A DNA stretch of 57,796 bases from Hyphomicrobiaceae bacterium (GTDB lineage Bacteria; Pseudomonadota; Alphaproteobacteria; Rhizobiales; Hyphomicrobiaceae). Location: the NCBI GenBank assembly GCA_022844225.1, contig JALHMC010000028.1:1-57796 (forward strand). The letters are read 5' to 3'. The stretch's first letter is position 1. Each line of letters opens with the position of its first letter. Under the pieces are notes generated by a model. The model worked only from the letters and a program-made list of their open reading frames with translations, was not told the origin of the DNA and ran no database searches. Made by a program: the position numbers and the translations under genes. Shown here piece by piece: positions 8,011 to 17,600 of this stretch.

Positions 8011-9384
8011 ATGTCAGCGCCACAGAGCCAATACAGCGCCAAGCGGACACGTGTTCTGCCCTCCAAGAACTTCGTCATCTGGGACACGCGGGAGATGCTC
8101 CTTGTGGCAATTCCCGCCGTGTTCATCCTTGGTTTGGCCCTCTGGTTCCTGTTGAAACTCGTCCATCCTGGCCCACCGCAAACCATCACCATCGCCACGG
8201 GCGGGACGAGCGGAGCCTACTACCGTTTTGGCAAGCAATATGCCGACGTACTGGCCCGCTCGGGCGTTACGCTGCGGGTTGGGTCCACCAGCGGCTCGAT
8301 CGAGAACCTGCGCCTGCTCGCGGACCCGGCCTCCGGAGTTCAGATCGCGCTAATCCAGGGCGGCATCGCGCAGAGCGGCAGGAGCCAGGATATCGTGTCC
8401 CTGGGCCGCGCTTTCGTCGAGCCCCTCTGGGTATTCTACCGAGACTCGGCCACCATAGACATGCTCCACCTGCTGAAGGGCCGGCGCATCGGCATCGGTC
8501 CGGAAGGAAGTGGCACCCGTCATCTCGCAATGGCTCTGCTCAAGAGCAACGAGGTCGACGAGAGCAACGCGACCCTCTCGCCGCTCACCGGCAATGCGGC
8601 TGCCGACGCTCTGAAGGAAGGCCGGCTCGATGCGGTGTTCCTGGCCATGGCGCCGGAGTCGCCAGTCGTCCAATCGCTGGTACGCGAGCCTTCGGTCAAG
8701 CTGATGAGCTTTGCGCAGGCGGAAGCCTACACGCGACACATGCCGTATCTGAAAGCCGTCACCCTACCGCGCGGCGCCTTTGACCTCGTACGAAACGTAC
8801 CCGATCGCGACGTCTCGCTGGTCGCGCCCGTCGCCGCCGTCGTGACCCGCAAGGATCTGCATCCCGCGCTCGCGGGCCTGATGATCGAGGCGATGCGCGA
8901 GGTTCACGGAAAAGGCAGCCTGCTGCACCGCTTCGCGGAATTCCCGCAACCGGTCGATCCCGAGATGGAGCTCGGTCCCGATGTCGAGCGCTACTACAAG
9001 GCCGGACCGTCGTTCCTCAAGAGGTTCCTCCCCTTCTGGCTCGCCACCTACATCGAACGCATGATCGTCCTCGCCGTCCCTGTCGCCGGCCTGCTGATCC
9101 CGATGATCAAGGTCGTGCCGCTGATCTACAGATGGCGTGTGAAGAGACGCCTCCTCTACTGGTACTCGCGCCTCAAGGTGTTGGAGGGCCAGTTGGCATC
9201 CGCCCCGACGATGATGTCGCTCGCCGCCCCGCGCGCCGAGATCGAGCAGATCGACCAGGCGGTCAGCCTGATTCCGGTCCCGCTCGGCTTCTCGGAGGAA
9301 TATTACAACTTGCGGAGCGCCATCGATCTGGTCCGCCAGCGGGTCCTCGCGCAGATCGGGCGCATTCACCCCAATCTGACATGA
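8011..9384 (+). CDS. Membrane-anchored TAXI-family solute receptor
   Basis: 457 residues. After a short polar N-terminus there is one membrane helix (about 29-51), then the TAXI receptor start (TITIATGGTSGAYYRFG) and the periplasmic binding domain to about residue 330. A second helix (about 351-372) is followed by a basic, helical tail of roughly 85 residues with YRWRVKRRLLYWYSRLK. Ordinary TAXI receptors have a cleavable signal and stop after the binding domain; this one looks fixed in the membrane at both ends with a cytoplasmic tail. No 4TM/12TM TRAP permease gene is nearby. ATG 8011 is chosen over upstream in-frame starts because GGGGGGA precedes it. Confidence 0.82.
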   Translation: MSAPQSQYSAKRTRVLPSKNFVIWDTREMLLVAIPAVFILGLALWFLLKLVHPGPPQTITIATGGTSGAYYRFGKQYADVLARSGVTLRVGSTSGSIENLRLLADPASGVQIALIQGGIAQSGRSQDIVSLGRAFVEPLWVFYRDSATIDMLHLLKGRRIGIGPEGSGTRHLAMALLKSNEVDESNATLSPLTGNAAADALKEGRLDAVFLAMAPESPVVQSLVREPSVKLMSFAQAEAYTRHMPYLKAVTLPRGAFDLVRNVPDRDVSLVAPVAAVVTRKDLHPALAGLMIEAMREVHGKGSLLHRFAEFPQPVDPEMELGPDVERYYKAGPSFLKRFLPFWLATYIERMIVLAVPVAGLLIPMIKVVPLIYRWRVKRRLLYWYSRLKVLEGQLASAPTMMSLAAPRAEIEQIDQAVSLIPVPLGFSEEYYNLRSAIDLVRQRVLAQIGRIHPNLT

Positions 9385-9485
9385 CTCTGGTCCTCGGGCG
9401 GATGCCCTGGCAGGCTCGCCAGCCGCAGGAACTGCCCTGGCGCGACGAGGCCGACTGGCAGTTGCAGTTATCGCGCAGACCGTAA
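9381..9485 (+). CDS. Possible 34-residue ORF overlapping the TAXI stop
   Basis: An ATG overlaps the TAXI stop in ATGA fashion (9381-9384) and opens a 34-codon frame ending in TAA at 9485. The product is rich in Trp, Gln and Arg and shows no family motif. The overlap geometry suggests translational coupling, but a chance ORF in GC-rich DNA is quite possible. Confidence 0.2.
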   Translation: MTLVLGRMPWQARQPQELPWRDEADWQLQLSRRP

Positions 9486-9558
9486 ACCGGTTGCGCTCAT
9501 TCCGGCGGGTGCCCTATGACACCCCCGCCGTCATCGCGAGGGGGCTCGAGGAAATCAC

Positions 9559-11577
<2,019 letters not shown>

Positions 11578-11606
11578 GCAGGCAGGCCGGACACACACGT
11601 CCTCGG

Positions 11607-11750
11607 GTGTCATCCCGGTGCTCGTCACCGGGACCCATCGGTCTACGAGTCCGGACGCCGCGTTCTGATCGCCACCAAAGCCTCGTACGTGCCGTCGCGC
11701 CGAGAGCAAGTGGTTCAATGGGTGCCGGTGATAAGCACCGCACTGCCCAT
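11607..11750. repeat. Inverted pair of REP-like palindromic elements
   Basis: Element 1 (11607-11640) contains CCCGGTG-CTCGT-CACCGGG followed by ACCCAT. Element 2 (11717-11748) is its inverted counterpart: ATGGGTGCCGGTG-ATAAG-CACCG. Read on opposite strands the two agree closely over about 30 bases, including CGGTGCT, TCACCGG and ACCCAT. The pair fills the 191-base gap between pccA and the next gene. It resembles the intergenic palindromes common in alphaproteobacteria (hairpins ending in ACCCA). Confidence 0.6.
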
Positions 11751-11768
11751 AAGAAAGGGCCCCTCGCC

Positions 11769-12389
11769 ATGATCGCCCTGTTCTTCGAAGTCACGCCGAG
11801 CCCCGGCGAGGAGAGCCGCTACCTCGACATCGCGGCGGGCCTCAGGCCCGTCCTCGAGGCGAATGGCGGCGTCATCTTCCTAGACCGCTACAAGAGCCAC
11901 GCACGACCGCGCACTCTGCTGTCGCATCAGATCTGGACGGACGAGGGCTCACTTGTCCGCTGGCGAGCCAATGGCACGCACCACAAGGCGCAGTCGGCAG
12001 GCCGGCATTCGGTGTTCGAGGACTACCGCCTGCGCGTCGGTCCGGTGATCGCAGAAGGTGGCGAAGGCGGTGGCGTCGTCCCGCAGATGGAGGGCCTCGC
12101 CTACAACGACCCGCTGCTCCAGCCCGAGCGCTTCGTCATTGTCGTCCGCAGCCACACACGGGCGGTGCCAGCGGCCGAAGGCGGCGAAGTCTACGAGAGC
12201 GTCTATCGCGCCAATGAATTCGCCTGGGTCGGTACGATCGAGGATCGCCCGAGCGGCTACGACGCATTACGACGCGTCGCCAACGACCCGTGCGTCAGCG
12301 CTGCGCAACTCTGCCTCGTCAGCCGTGACTACGGTCTCCACGACCGCCGCGAGGCTCCGCAGTATTTCCCGGATTCTGGCCAGGGCTGA
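11769..12389 (+). CDS. Dimeric alpha/beta-barrel (ABM-like) protein
   Basis: 206 residues. The first half (1-95) has the pattern of the antibiotic-biosynthesis-monooxygenase fold: MIALFFEVTPSPGEE, a helix ending near LEANGGVIFLDRY, then HQIWTDEGSLVRWRANGTHHKAQ with the conserved Trp/His region. The second half (about 118-200) looks like a weaker second copy (FVIVVRSH and VYRANEFAWVGTIED), so it may be a fused pair forming one barrel. No substrate can be inferred. The ATG at 11769 follows AAAGGG; longer frames run into the palindromic repeat. Confidence 0.6.
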   Translation: MIALFFEVTPSPGEESRYLDIAAGLRPVLEANGGVIFLDRYKSHARPRTLLSHQIWTDEGSLVRWRANGTHHKAQSAGRHSVFEDYRLRVGPVIAEGGEGGGVVPQMEGLAYNDPLLQPERFVIVVRSHTRAVPAAEGGEVYESVYRANEFAWVGTIEDRPSGYDALRRVANDPCVSAAQLCLVSRDYGLHDRREAPQYFPDSGQG

Positions 12390-12443
12390 CGAGCGAGCCG
12401 CAGTCCGACGGCTTTTCGCCGCGGGGCCCCGATTGCTCGGCTA

Positions 12444-12472
12444 GCGGTGGCCGGACAAACTCCGACCACCGC
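12444..12472. terminator. Bidirectional hairpin between convergent genes
   Basis: GCGGTGGCCGGA and TCCGACCACCGC form a 12-base stem with one mismatch and a five-base loop. It lies between the stops at 12389 (plus) and 12487 (minus), so it can end both transcripts. There is no T-run on either side. Confidence 0.5.
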
Positions 12473-12486
12473 CACCCAACCAGAAA

Positions 12487-13557
12487 TCAGGCTTTCGCCG
12501 CGCGGTTCTTGGCGAGCCAGCCTTCGACCAGCTCGACCGTCTCGTCGAGGGCGGCCAGCTTCTCGCCGCGCTGCGCCGCAATGCTCTTCACCAGCAGGTC
12601 GACCCGCTCGATGTTCGGCGCACCAGCCGCCAGTGCACGCGCCGCCGACGAGGGGCTACCGAGCGACAGCGCCGCATTGGCGTACTTCTCGAACGGCACC
12701 AGGTCCTTCGGATCGGCGCCGAGACCGACACACAGCTTCACCACCCACTCGTAGACTTGGCGCGTCGTCGCGATGTCGGAGTGCACGGCCTCCTTGATCG
12801 GCCGCATGCCGTCCTTGCCGACGCAGCGATAGTTGCCCGCGATCAGCATTGCCCACTTGGCCAGCGGCACGAAGATACTGTCGTGCACCTTGAGCTTCAC
12901 CGGCACCTCGAGCGCCTTGCCGTCGACCTCGAAGCGGGCCGCATCGACGCCGGCCTCGAGATCTTTCAGGATCTGCGTGTGCTCGGCATTCTCGAAGCGT
13001 GCCGACTTGAAGTTGGTCGGGAGCCGCACTTGCAACACGTTCACGGGCTCATCCGGCGGACGGAAAGCCTGCGGATCGGGGCTGCACAGCGTCATCAGCT
13101 TGGGGTCGAACGCATCCCAGACGCTGGCGTCGGCGAAACACGCCCGCAAACCTGACGTATCGAGCCCGGGAATCCGCTTAAGATAGGGCAGCGGCGGCAT
13201 GTTCATGATCGACATGCAGGGCCGGCCGGACTTCGCGACCTTTTCGGTCAGCTCGCGCACGCCCGGTGACCGGTACTGCGGCTCCTGCATGGCGAGCACG
13301 ATCAGATCGAACTTGGCCGGATCGACGTCCGTTGTGCCGGCAGCCCCGAGCTTGCCGGGGAGTTTCTTGGAGTTGATCTCGATCAGCCCCTCGCGACCCT
13401 TGATCGGCATGCGAACGATCGCGCCGTTGCTGTTGAAGGCGGTCACCTCGGCCGGCAGGCAGACCATCGTGGCGTCATGGCCGCCCATGGCCAGTTTCGT
13501 ACCGAGCAGCGAGCCGTAGGACGCGCCGAGAATGAGGACATTGTGCTTTTTGGCCAT
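12487..13557 (-). CDS. Ketopantoate-reductase-like NAD(P)-binding protein
   Basis: 356 residues, somewhat longer than PanE (about 300). The N-terminal Rossmann motif is VLILGASYGSLLGTKLA with a G-x-S-x-G spacing, followed by DLIVLAMQEPQY where PanE has its cofactor-binding strand. The C-terminal half is helical with KWAMLIAGNYRCVGKDGM, equivalent to the PanE Lys/Asn region. Relatives include octopine/opine dehydrogenases and other 6-phosphogluconate-dehydrogenase-fold enzymes, so pantothenate synthesis is not implied. AAGGGG sits 8 bases before the ATG. It lies 129 bases downstream of the enoyl-CoA hydratase stop on the same strand. Confidence 0.72.
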   Translation of the reverse strand: MAKKHNVLILGASYGSLLGTKLAMGGHDATMVCLPAEVTAFNSNGAIVRMPIKGREGLIEINSKKLPGKLGAAGTTDVDPAKFDLIVLAMQEPQYRSPGVRELTEKVAKSGRPCMSIMNMPPLPYLKRIPGLDTSGLRACFADASVWDAFDPKLMTLCSPDPQAFRPPDEPVNVLQVRLPTNFKSARFENAEHTQILKDLEAGVDAARFEVDGKALEVPVKLKVHDSIFVPLAKWAMLIAGNYRCVGKDGMRPIKEAVHSDIATTRQVYEWVVKLCVGLGADPKDLVPFEKYANAALSLGSPSSAARALAAGAPNIERVDLLVKSIAAQRGEKLAALDETVELVEGWLAKNRAAKA

Positions 13558-13686
13558 TGCGACCCCTTGGGTTCGTGACGGAGACTTGTGGGATGGGTGA
13601 AGATTGCGGCCATGCTAGGGGGGAAGCCGAGGGCATGCAATCAATTGGCGTGCGGTGTCCCAGGGAGTTGCATCGCGGACCTGGGC

Positions 13687-14454
13687 TCAGCTTTTCTGCC
13701 GCCACGCCTCGTGTTTTGCCTTCGCCTCCTCGGTGAGGCCCAGCGCCATGAACCGATAGGCATCGACCCACGAGGCGTCATCGATATTCGGAATGTCGAG
13801 GCCCCGGTTCAGGCTTTCCTTCGCGAGTTGAGCCGCGAGCGGCGGCATGCCGGCAATGTGGGCCGCGACCTCGTGCGCCTTGGACATCAGCTCGCCATGC
13901 GGCACCAGCCACTGCGCCAGCCCGACGCGATAGGCCTCTGCCGCATCCAACGGAAACCCCATTGCGAGCTTCATGGTTTGCCCTTTCCCGATCCAGCGCG
14001 CGAGCCGCACCGATCCCCCGAATGCCGGTATGATCCCGAGCGACACTTGCGGCTGGCGCCATTCGGCCCGCTCCGATGCGACGATCAGGTCGCAGCAGTA
14101 GGTCAGGATGCACCCCACCCCGATCGCATACCCGTTGACGGCCGCAATCAGCGGTTTCGGGAATTGATCCAACCGGCGCACCACGAACGAGCGCCACTTC
14201 GGCAGCTCGGCGAAGAAATCGCCCATCGTCTCGATCGTGTGCGTCGCCGGGTCCTTGAGGTCGGCGCCCGCCGAGAAGGCTCGGCCAGCCTCATCGCCTG
14301 TGACGATGACGGCACGAACGGTGTCGTCGGCCTCGAGCCGGTCCAACTCGCGCGCCAGACCCTCGGAGAAGTCCGCGCCCCAGCAATTCCGCGCCGCCGG
14401 ACGGCTCAACGTTAGAACACCGACTGCAGCCTTCTGCTGATAGTGCACCGGCAT
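13687..14454 (-). CDS. Enoyl-CoA hydratase/isomerase (crotonase family)
   Basis: 255 residues, typical crotonase length. LTLSRPAARNCWG opens the fold. Oxyanion-hole segments are FSAGADLKD (about residues 60-68) and the second at YAIGVGCILTYCCDLIVASE (about 105-125). The usual catalytic Glu pair is partly recognisable in the PQVSLGIIPAFGGSVRLARWIG stretch, where the glycine-rich turn is present but the common PE-x-x-LG Glu is replaced by PQ-x-x-LG. The C-terminal helices carry the expected KESLNRG. Start 14454 has AAGGAGA upstream. Divergent from the acyl-CoA synthetase gene; together they suit activation and hydration of a carboxylic acid. Confidence 0.85.
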   Translation of the reverse strand: MPVHYQQKAAVGVLTLSRPAARNCWGADFSEGLARELDRLEADDTVRAVIVTGDEAGRAFSAGADLKDPATHTIETMGDFFAELPKWRSFVVRRLDQFPKPLIAAVNGYAIGVGCILTYCCDLIVASERAEWRQPQVSLGIIPAFGGSVRLARWIGKGQTMKLAMGFPLDAAEAYRVGLAQWLVPHGELMSKAHEVAAHIAGMPPLAAQLAKESLNRGLDIPNIDDASWVDAYRFMALGLTEEAKAKHEAWRQKS

Positions 14455-14575
14455 CCCGTCTCTCCTTCGCTTGGTACCGCCGCCGACAACGCTGAGGCAC
14501 CGGCGGAGACCTGGCAAGTCGGACCCGCGCATCGGACGCGTCTTGGCAGTCTTGGCCGCCTCCGCGTAGCATCGG

Positions 14576-16216
14576 ATGACTATCGATGCGATCGCGGAGC
14601 CCACCATGCCCTTCTCCACGAGAGACGCGCGCCACCAGATCGTCAATCCGTTTGCGGGTCGCGACGTCAACTGGCTCGTCGACTATCGGGCCGAGACACG
14701 GCCTGATCATATTTTTCTCGTGTGGGAGCCATTCGAAGGCCAGCGCCAGACGTGGACCTACCGCCAGTTTCGAGATCGCGTGCTCAGGGTGGCCGCGGGG
14801 CTTCATGCGCGCGGCATCGAGCCCGGTGACTCGGTGCTCGTCCACCTCGACAACTCGCCGGAGCTGGAATTCCTGTGGTTCGCCTGCGCCCGGATCGGCG
14901 CCATCGTAGTGACCACCAACACGCGTTCGTCCCCGGATGAACTCGCTTACTTCGCCGACAACTGCGGAGCGGTCGCGGCCGTCACTCAACCAGAACTCGC
15001 CGAGCTGGTCGCGGGCGCTGCAAAAAACATCAAGTGGCTCGCCGTCACCGACCATCTGGCCGATGGCGCGCCGCCTCCGGCAAAACTGAAGCCGGGCCGC
15101 GCGGCATCCTTCTCACGGCTCGACGGCGACCCTTCTGGCCTCCCGTCGCTGCCCCAAGACCCCTGGCGGCACGGCTCGGTGCAATACACCTCCGGTACGA
15201 CCTCGCGCCCGAAGGGCGTGCTCTGGACTCACGGCAATGCGCTCTGGGGCGCCAAGGCGTCCGCCGTTCACGAGGGCCTGACCGAGAACGACGTGCACCT
15301 CGTCCAGATGCCGTCGTTCCACACCAACGCGCGCACCTACTCGATCCTGCCGACGATGTGGGCCGGCGGTACGGTGGTGCTCGTGCCGCGCTTCTCCGCC
15401 TCGCGTTTTTGGCACGTCGCCGTGCGCAATAAATGCACCTGGGCCTCCATGCTGCCGTTCTTCTGCAAGGCGGTGATGCAGCACGAGCGGCCCAAATCGC
15501 ATTCCTTCCGCATGTTCGGCATGAATGCCAACGAGCAGCCATTCGATGCGCACTTCGGAGTCCGCTCCATCGGTTGGTGGGGCATGACCGAAACCATCAC
15601 GCACGGCATCATCGGCGATCACATGCAGCGCAACCGGCCGCTGACGACGGGCCGCCCGGCCTCGGGCTACGACATCCGCGTGTTAGGTGAGGACGGCCTC
15701 ACTCTGGTCGAGCCCGGCGAGACGGGCCTCCTCGAATGTCGCGGCTGGCGCGGCATCCAGATGTTTCTCGAGTATCTCGGCAACGAGGCGGCGACCCGCG
15801 ACAGCTTCGTCGAGCGCGGCTGGTTCGTGACCGGCGATCGCGTACGTCTCGAATCCGATGGTTGGCTGACGTTCGCCGATCGCGACAAGGACATGCTCAA
15901 GGTAGGCGGCGAGAACGTCGCGGCCTCCGAAGTCGAGCGCGTCATCGCGACGGTCCCGGGCGTCTACGAAAATGCCGTCGTCGCCCAGAAGCATCGCATG
16001 CTGGACGAGGTGCCGGTCGCCTTCGTCATACCCGCGCCGGGCGTCTCCAGTGAGCAGTACGATGATCTCAAGCGACGCGTGATCGGGGCCTGCCGCGATC
16101 GCCTCGCTGATTTCAAGGTACCGAGAGACGTTTTCATCGTCTTGGAGTTGCCGCGCTCCACGCTGGAGAAAGTTCACAAGGCCGAACTCAGGAAGCAGCT
16201 ACCTACGGTGGGATAG
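14576..16216 (+). CDS. AMP-forming acyl-CoA synthetase
   Basis: 546 residues of the ANL superfamily; it activates a carboxylic acid to its acyl-CoA via an acyl-adenylate. The P-loop YTSGTTSRPKG is at residues 204-214, the adenine-binding GWWGMTET follows, FVTGDRVRLESDGWLTF holds the ribose-binding Asp, DKDMLKVGGENVA is the hinge, and the C-terminal catalytic Lys is in STLEKVHKAELRK. The substrate is unknown; aromatic, crotonobetaine-type or short-chain acids are all possible. An in-frame ATG at 14606 has GGAG six bases upstream and may be the real start (536 residues). The stop is only 24 bases from the convergent phosphoribosyltransferase stop. Confidence 0.88.
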   Translation: MTIDAIAEPTMPFSTRDARHQIVNPFAGRDVNWLVDYRAETRPDHIFLVWEPFEGQRQTWTYRQFRDRVLRVAAGLHARGIEPGDSVLVHLDNSPELEFLWFACARIGAIVVTTNTRSSPDELAYFADNCGAVAAVTQPELAELVAGAAKNIKWLAVTDHLADGAPPPAKLKPGRAASFSRLDGDPSGLPSLPQDPWRHGSVQYTSGTTSRPKGVLWTHGNALWGAKASAVHEGLTENDVHLVQMPSFHTNARTYSILPTMWAGGTVVLVPRFSASRFWHVAVRNKCTWASMLPFFCKAVMQHERPKSHSFRMFGMNANEQPFDAHFGVRSIGWWGMTETITHGIIGDHMQRNRPLTTGRPASGYDIRVLGEDGLTLVEPGETGLLECRGWRGIQMFLEYLGNEAATRDSFVERGWFVTGDRVRLESDGWLTFADRDKDMLKVGGENVAASEVERVIATVPGVYENAVVAQKHRMLDEVPVAFVIPAPGVSSEQYDDLKRRVIGACRDRLADFKVPRDVFIVLELPRSTLEKVHKAELRKQLPTVG

Positions 16217-16240
16217 GAACACCCGGCGGCGACACAGATC

Positions 16241-16918
16241 TCAACGGCCTTCGACCATGGGGCGCACGAACTCCGCCGCTTCGGCAAGCGCCTCCATCAC
16301 TTCGGCGTCGGTCACTTGATGAAAATCGCAGTAATGCTCCCCGACCGCATAGAAGGGGTCGGGTGCTTCGAGGCACACGACCTCGTCGACGGTCTTGCAC
16401 AAGAGTGCCACGACGTCAGGGGCTGCAATCGGAACTGCGACGATCAATCGGCTCGGCCGTTTGCGCTTCAGTGCAGCGAGCGCCGCTCGCATGGTCGCCC
16501 CGGTCGCAATGCCGTCATCGACGACAACGAGCGTGCGACCCTCCAGCCGCTCGCGGCCGCGTGCTCCCAGATACACTTCCCGGCGGCGTTCGATCTCGGC
16601 AAGCTCCGCCTCGGCCTCAATCTCGATATCCGCCCCGCTGAGCCGCGCAGAGCGCATGACGTCGGTGTTGTAGACGATCTCGGCGTCGCCGCCATCGACC
16701 ACCGCAGCCGCAGCCACCTCGCGGTGTCCGGGAACGCCAATTTTTCTAACGAGCACGAGATCCACGGGCGCGAGCAGGACACGGGCAATCTCGAGCGCCA
16801 CGGGTACGCCACCCCTCGGCAGCGCCAGGATCACGGGATCATCGAGGCCGCGACCGGCAAGCACCCGAGCGAGTTCTCGGCCTGCATGCGTGCGGTCGGC
16901 GAATGTACGGCTCGGCAT
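16241..16918 (-). CDS. Phosphoribosyltransferase-domain protein
   Basis: 225 residues. The PRPP-binding motif VVVDDGIATGATM is at residues 131-143, and the N-terminal part has LALPRGGVPVALEIA and a Lys/Arg pair (VLVRKIGVPGH), as in the type I PRTase proteins commonly found next to stress-response hydrolases. The C-terminal segment with APDPFYAVGEHYCDFHQVTD is characteristic of that subgroup. Substrate base unknown. GGAGG lies six bases before the ATG. A perfect TTGA-N6-TCAA box is centred 66 bases upstream, suggesting induction at low oxygen. Confidence 0.85.
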   Translation of the reverse strand: MPSRTFADRTHAGRELARVLAGRGLDDPVILALPRGGVPVALEIARVLLAPVDLVLVRKIGVPGHREVAAAAVVDGGDAEIVYNTDVMRSARLSGADIEIEAEAELAEIERRREVYLGARGRERLEGRTLVVVDDGIATGATMRAALAALKRKRPSRLIVAVPIAAPDVVALLCKTVDEVVCLEAPDPFYAVGEHYCDFHQVTDAEVMEALAEAAEFVRPMVEGR

Positions 16919-16977
16919 CGCGGGCCTCCATGCTCGAATGCCCCTCGTTATTGAAGACGCACTGGAGTTGTCCCAGC

Positions 16978-16991
16978 TTGATGCGCGTCAA
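16978..16991 (-). promoter_or_regulatory. FixK/FNR-type box upstream of the phosphoribosyltransferase
   Basis: TTGATGCGCGTCAA matches the TTGA-N6-TCAA consensus of rhizobial FixK and of FNR/Anr regulators exactly. It lies in the 89-base gap upstream of the gene starting at 16918. If bound at the usual -41.5, transcription would start near 16943, about 25 bases before the ATG; CAATAA on the minus strand (16953 to 16948) is a plausible -10 element at the right distance. No fixK/fnr gene is in the window. Confidence 0.6.
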
Positions 16992-17007
16992 TCAGCAGCC
17001 CACATTT

Positions 17008-17418
17008 TCAAAACGCCATGCTGAACACCGCAATGGCAAGCGCGGCGGCACCAGCGACGATGAGCGCAATCATGACCCAGTGACTTCCCCGCGACTGCTC
17101 TTCGCTGGCCGCAGGCGCTCGCGTCTCGTGACGCATGGCGGTCGCGACGCGCTCCGGCGTCGGCGTAGTCCCTGCAGCCTCGTCATCGGTGCTGAGGGGG
17201 GCTGCCGCAGGATCCGGATGAGCGACTTTGTCACCTGTCCGACCCCTGTCGATGGCGTCACGCAAAACGGATGCATTCAGAGGGCCGCGCTTCGTTTCCC
17301 ATTTCACCGGAGAGTGCGTATCCGACTCGGGCTGTCGATCCGCCGTGCGCTCGGTGCTGACCCGACTCGTCTCATCGCGATCGAAACGCCAGTACGCTTT
17401 GCGATCCTGAGGTGACAT
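17008..17418 (-). CDS. Tail-anchored hypothetical protein
   Basis: 136 residues. The first 110 are polar and low-complexity, rich in Arg, Asp, Thr and Ala (SPQDRKAYWRFDRDETSR opens it), and one hydrophobic helix (about residues 113-135) closes the protein with only one or two residues after it, as in tail-anchored proteins. No family recognised. The ATG at 17418 is preferred over the longer frame to 17523 because MSPQDRKAYW is where coding-like composition begins. It lies between the CCA-transferase and phosphoribosyltransferase genes on the same strand. Confidence 0.5.
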   Translation of the reverse strand: MSPQDRKAYWRFDRDETSRVSTERTADRQPESDTHSPVKWETKRGPLNASVLRDAIDRGRTGDKVAHPDPAAAPLSTDDEAAGTTPTPERVATAMRHETRAPAASEEQSRGSHWVMIALIVAGAAALAIAVFSMAF

Positions 17419-17600
17419 GACCTGTATCCTTGCCAGTGTGGAACTCGCCGGCAGGCGCCGAGGGACATCGAATCGAGCGCTCACCGACCTATCGCCAACG
17501 CCGGGAGCAATGCCGGGTTCCACGGTGCCGCCTGGCCAACAAGGTCAAGGACGCTGGTCGCCTGACCGGCAGAGCACAGAGTTAAGGGCGTCTCACTCCC

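Noticed and set aside
9486..9558. A CGTCATCGCGAGG stretch before pccA resembling a widespread REP core
   Set aside because: Only one partial copy with no clear inverted partner; too weak to call next to the better doublet at 11607-11750.
12487..13557. Naming the ketopantoate-reductase-like gene panE
   Set aside because: It is longer than PanE and has no pantothenate genes around; only the fold is supported.
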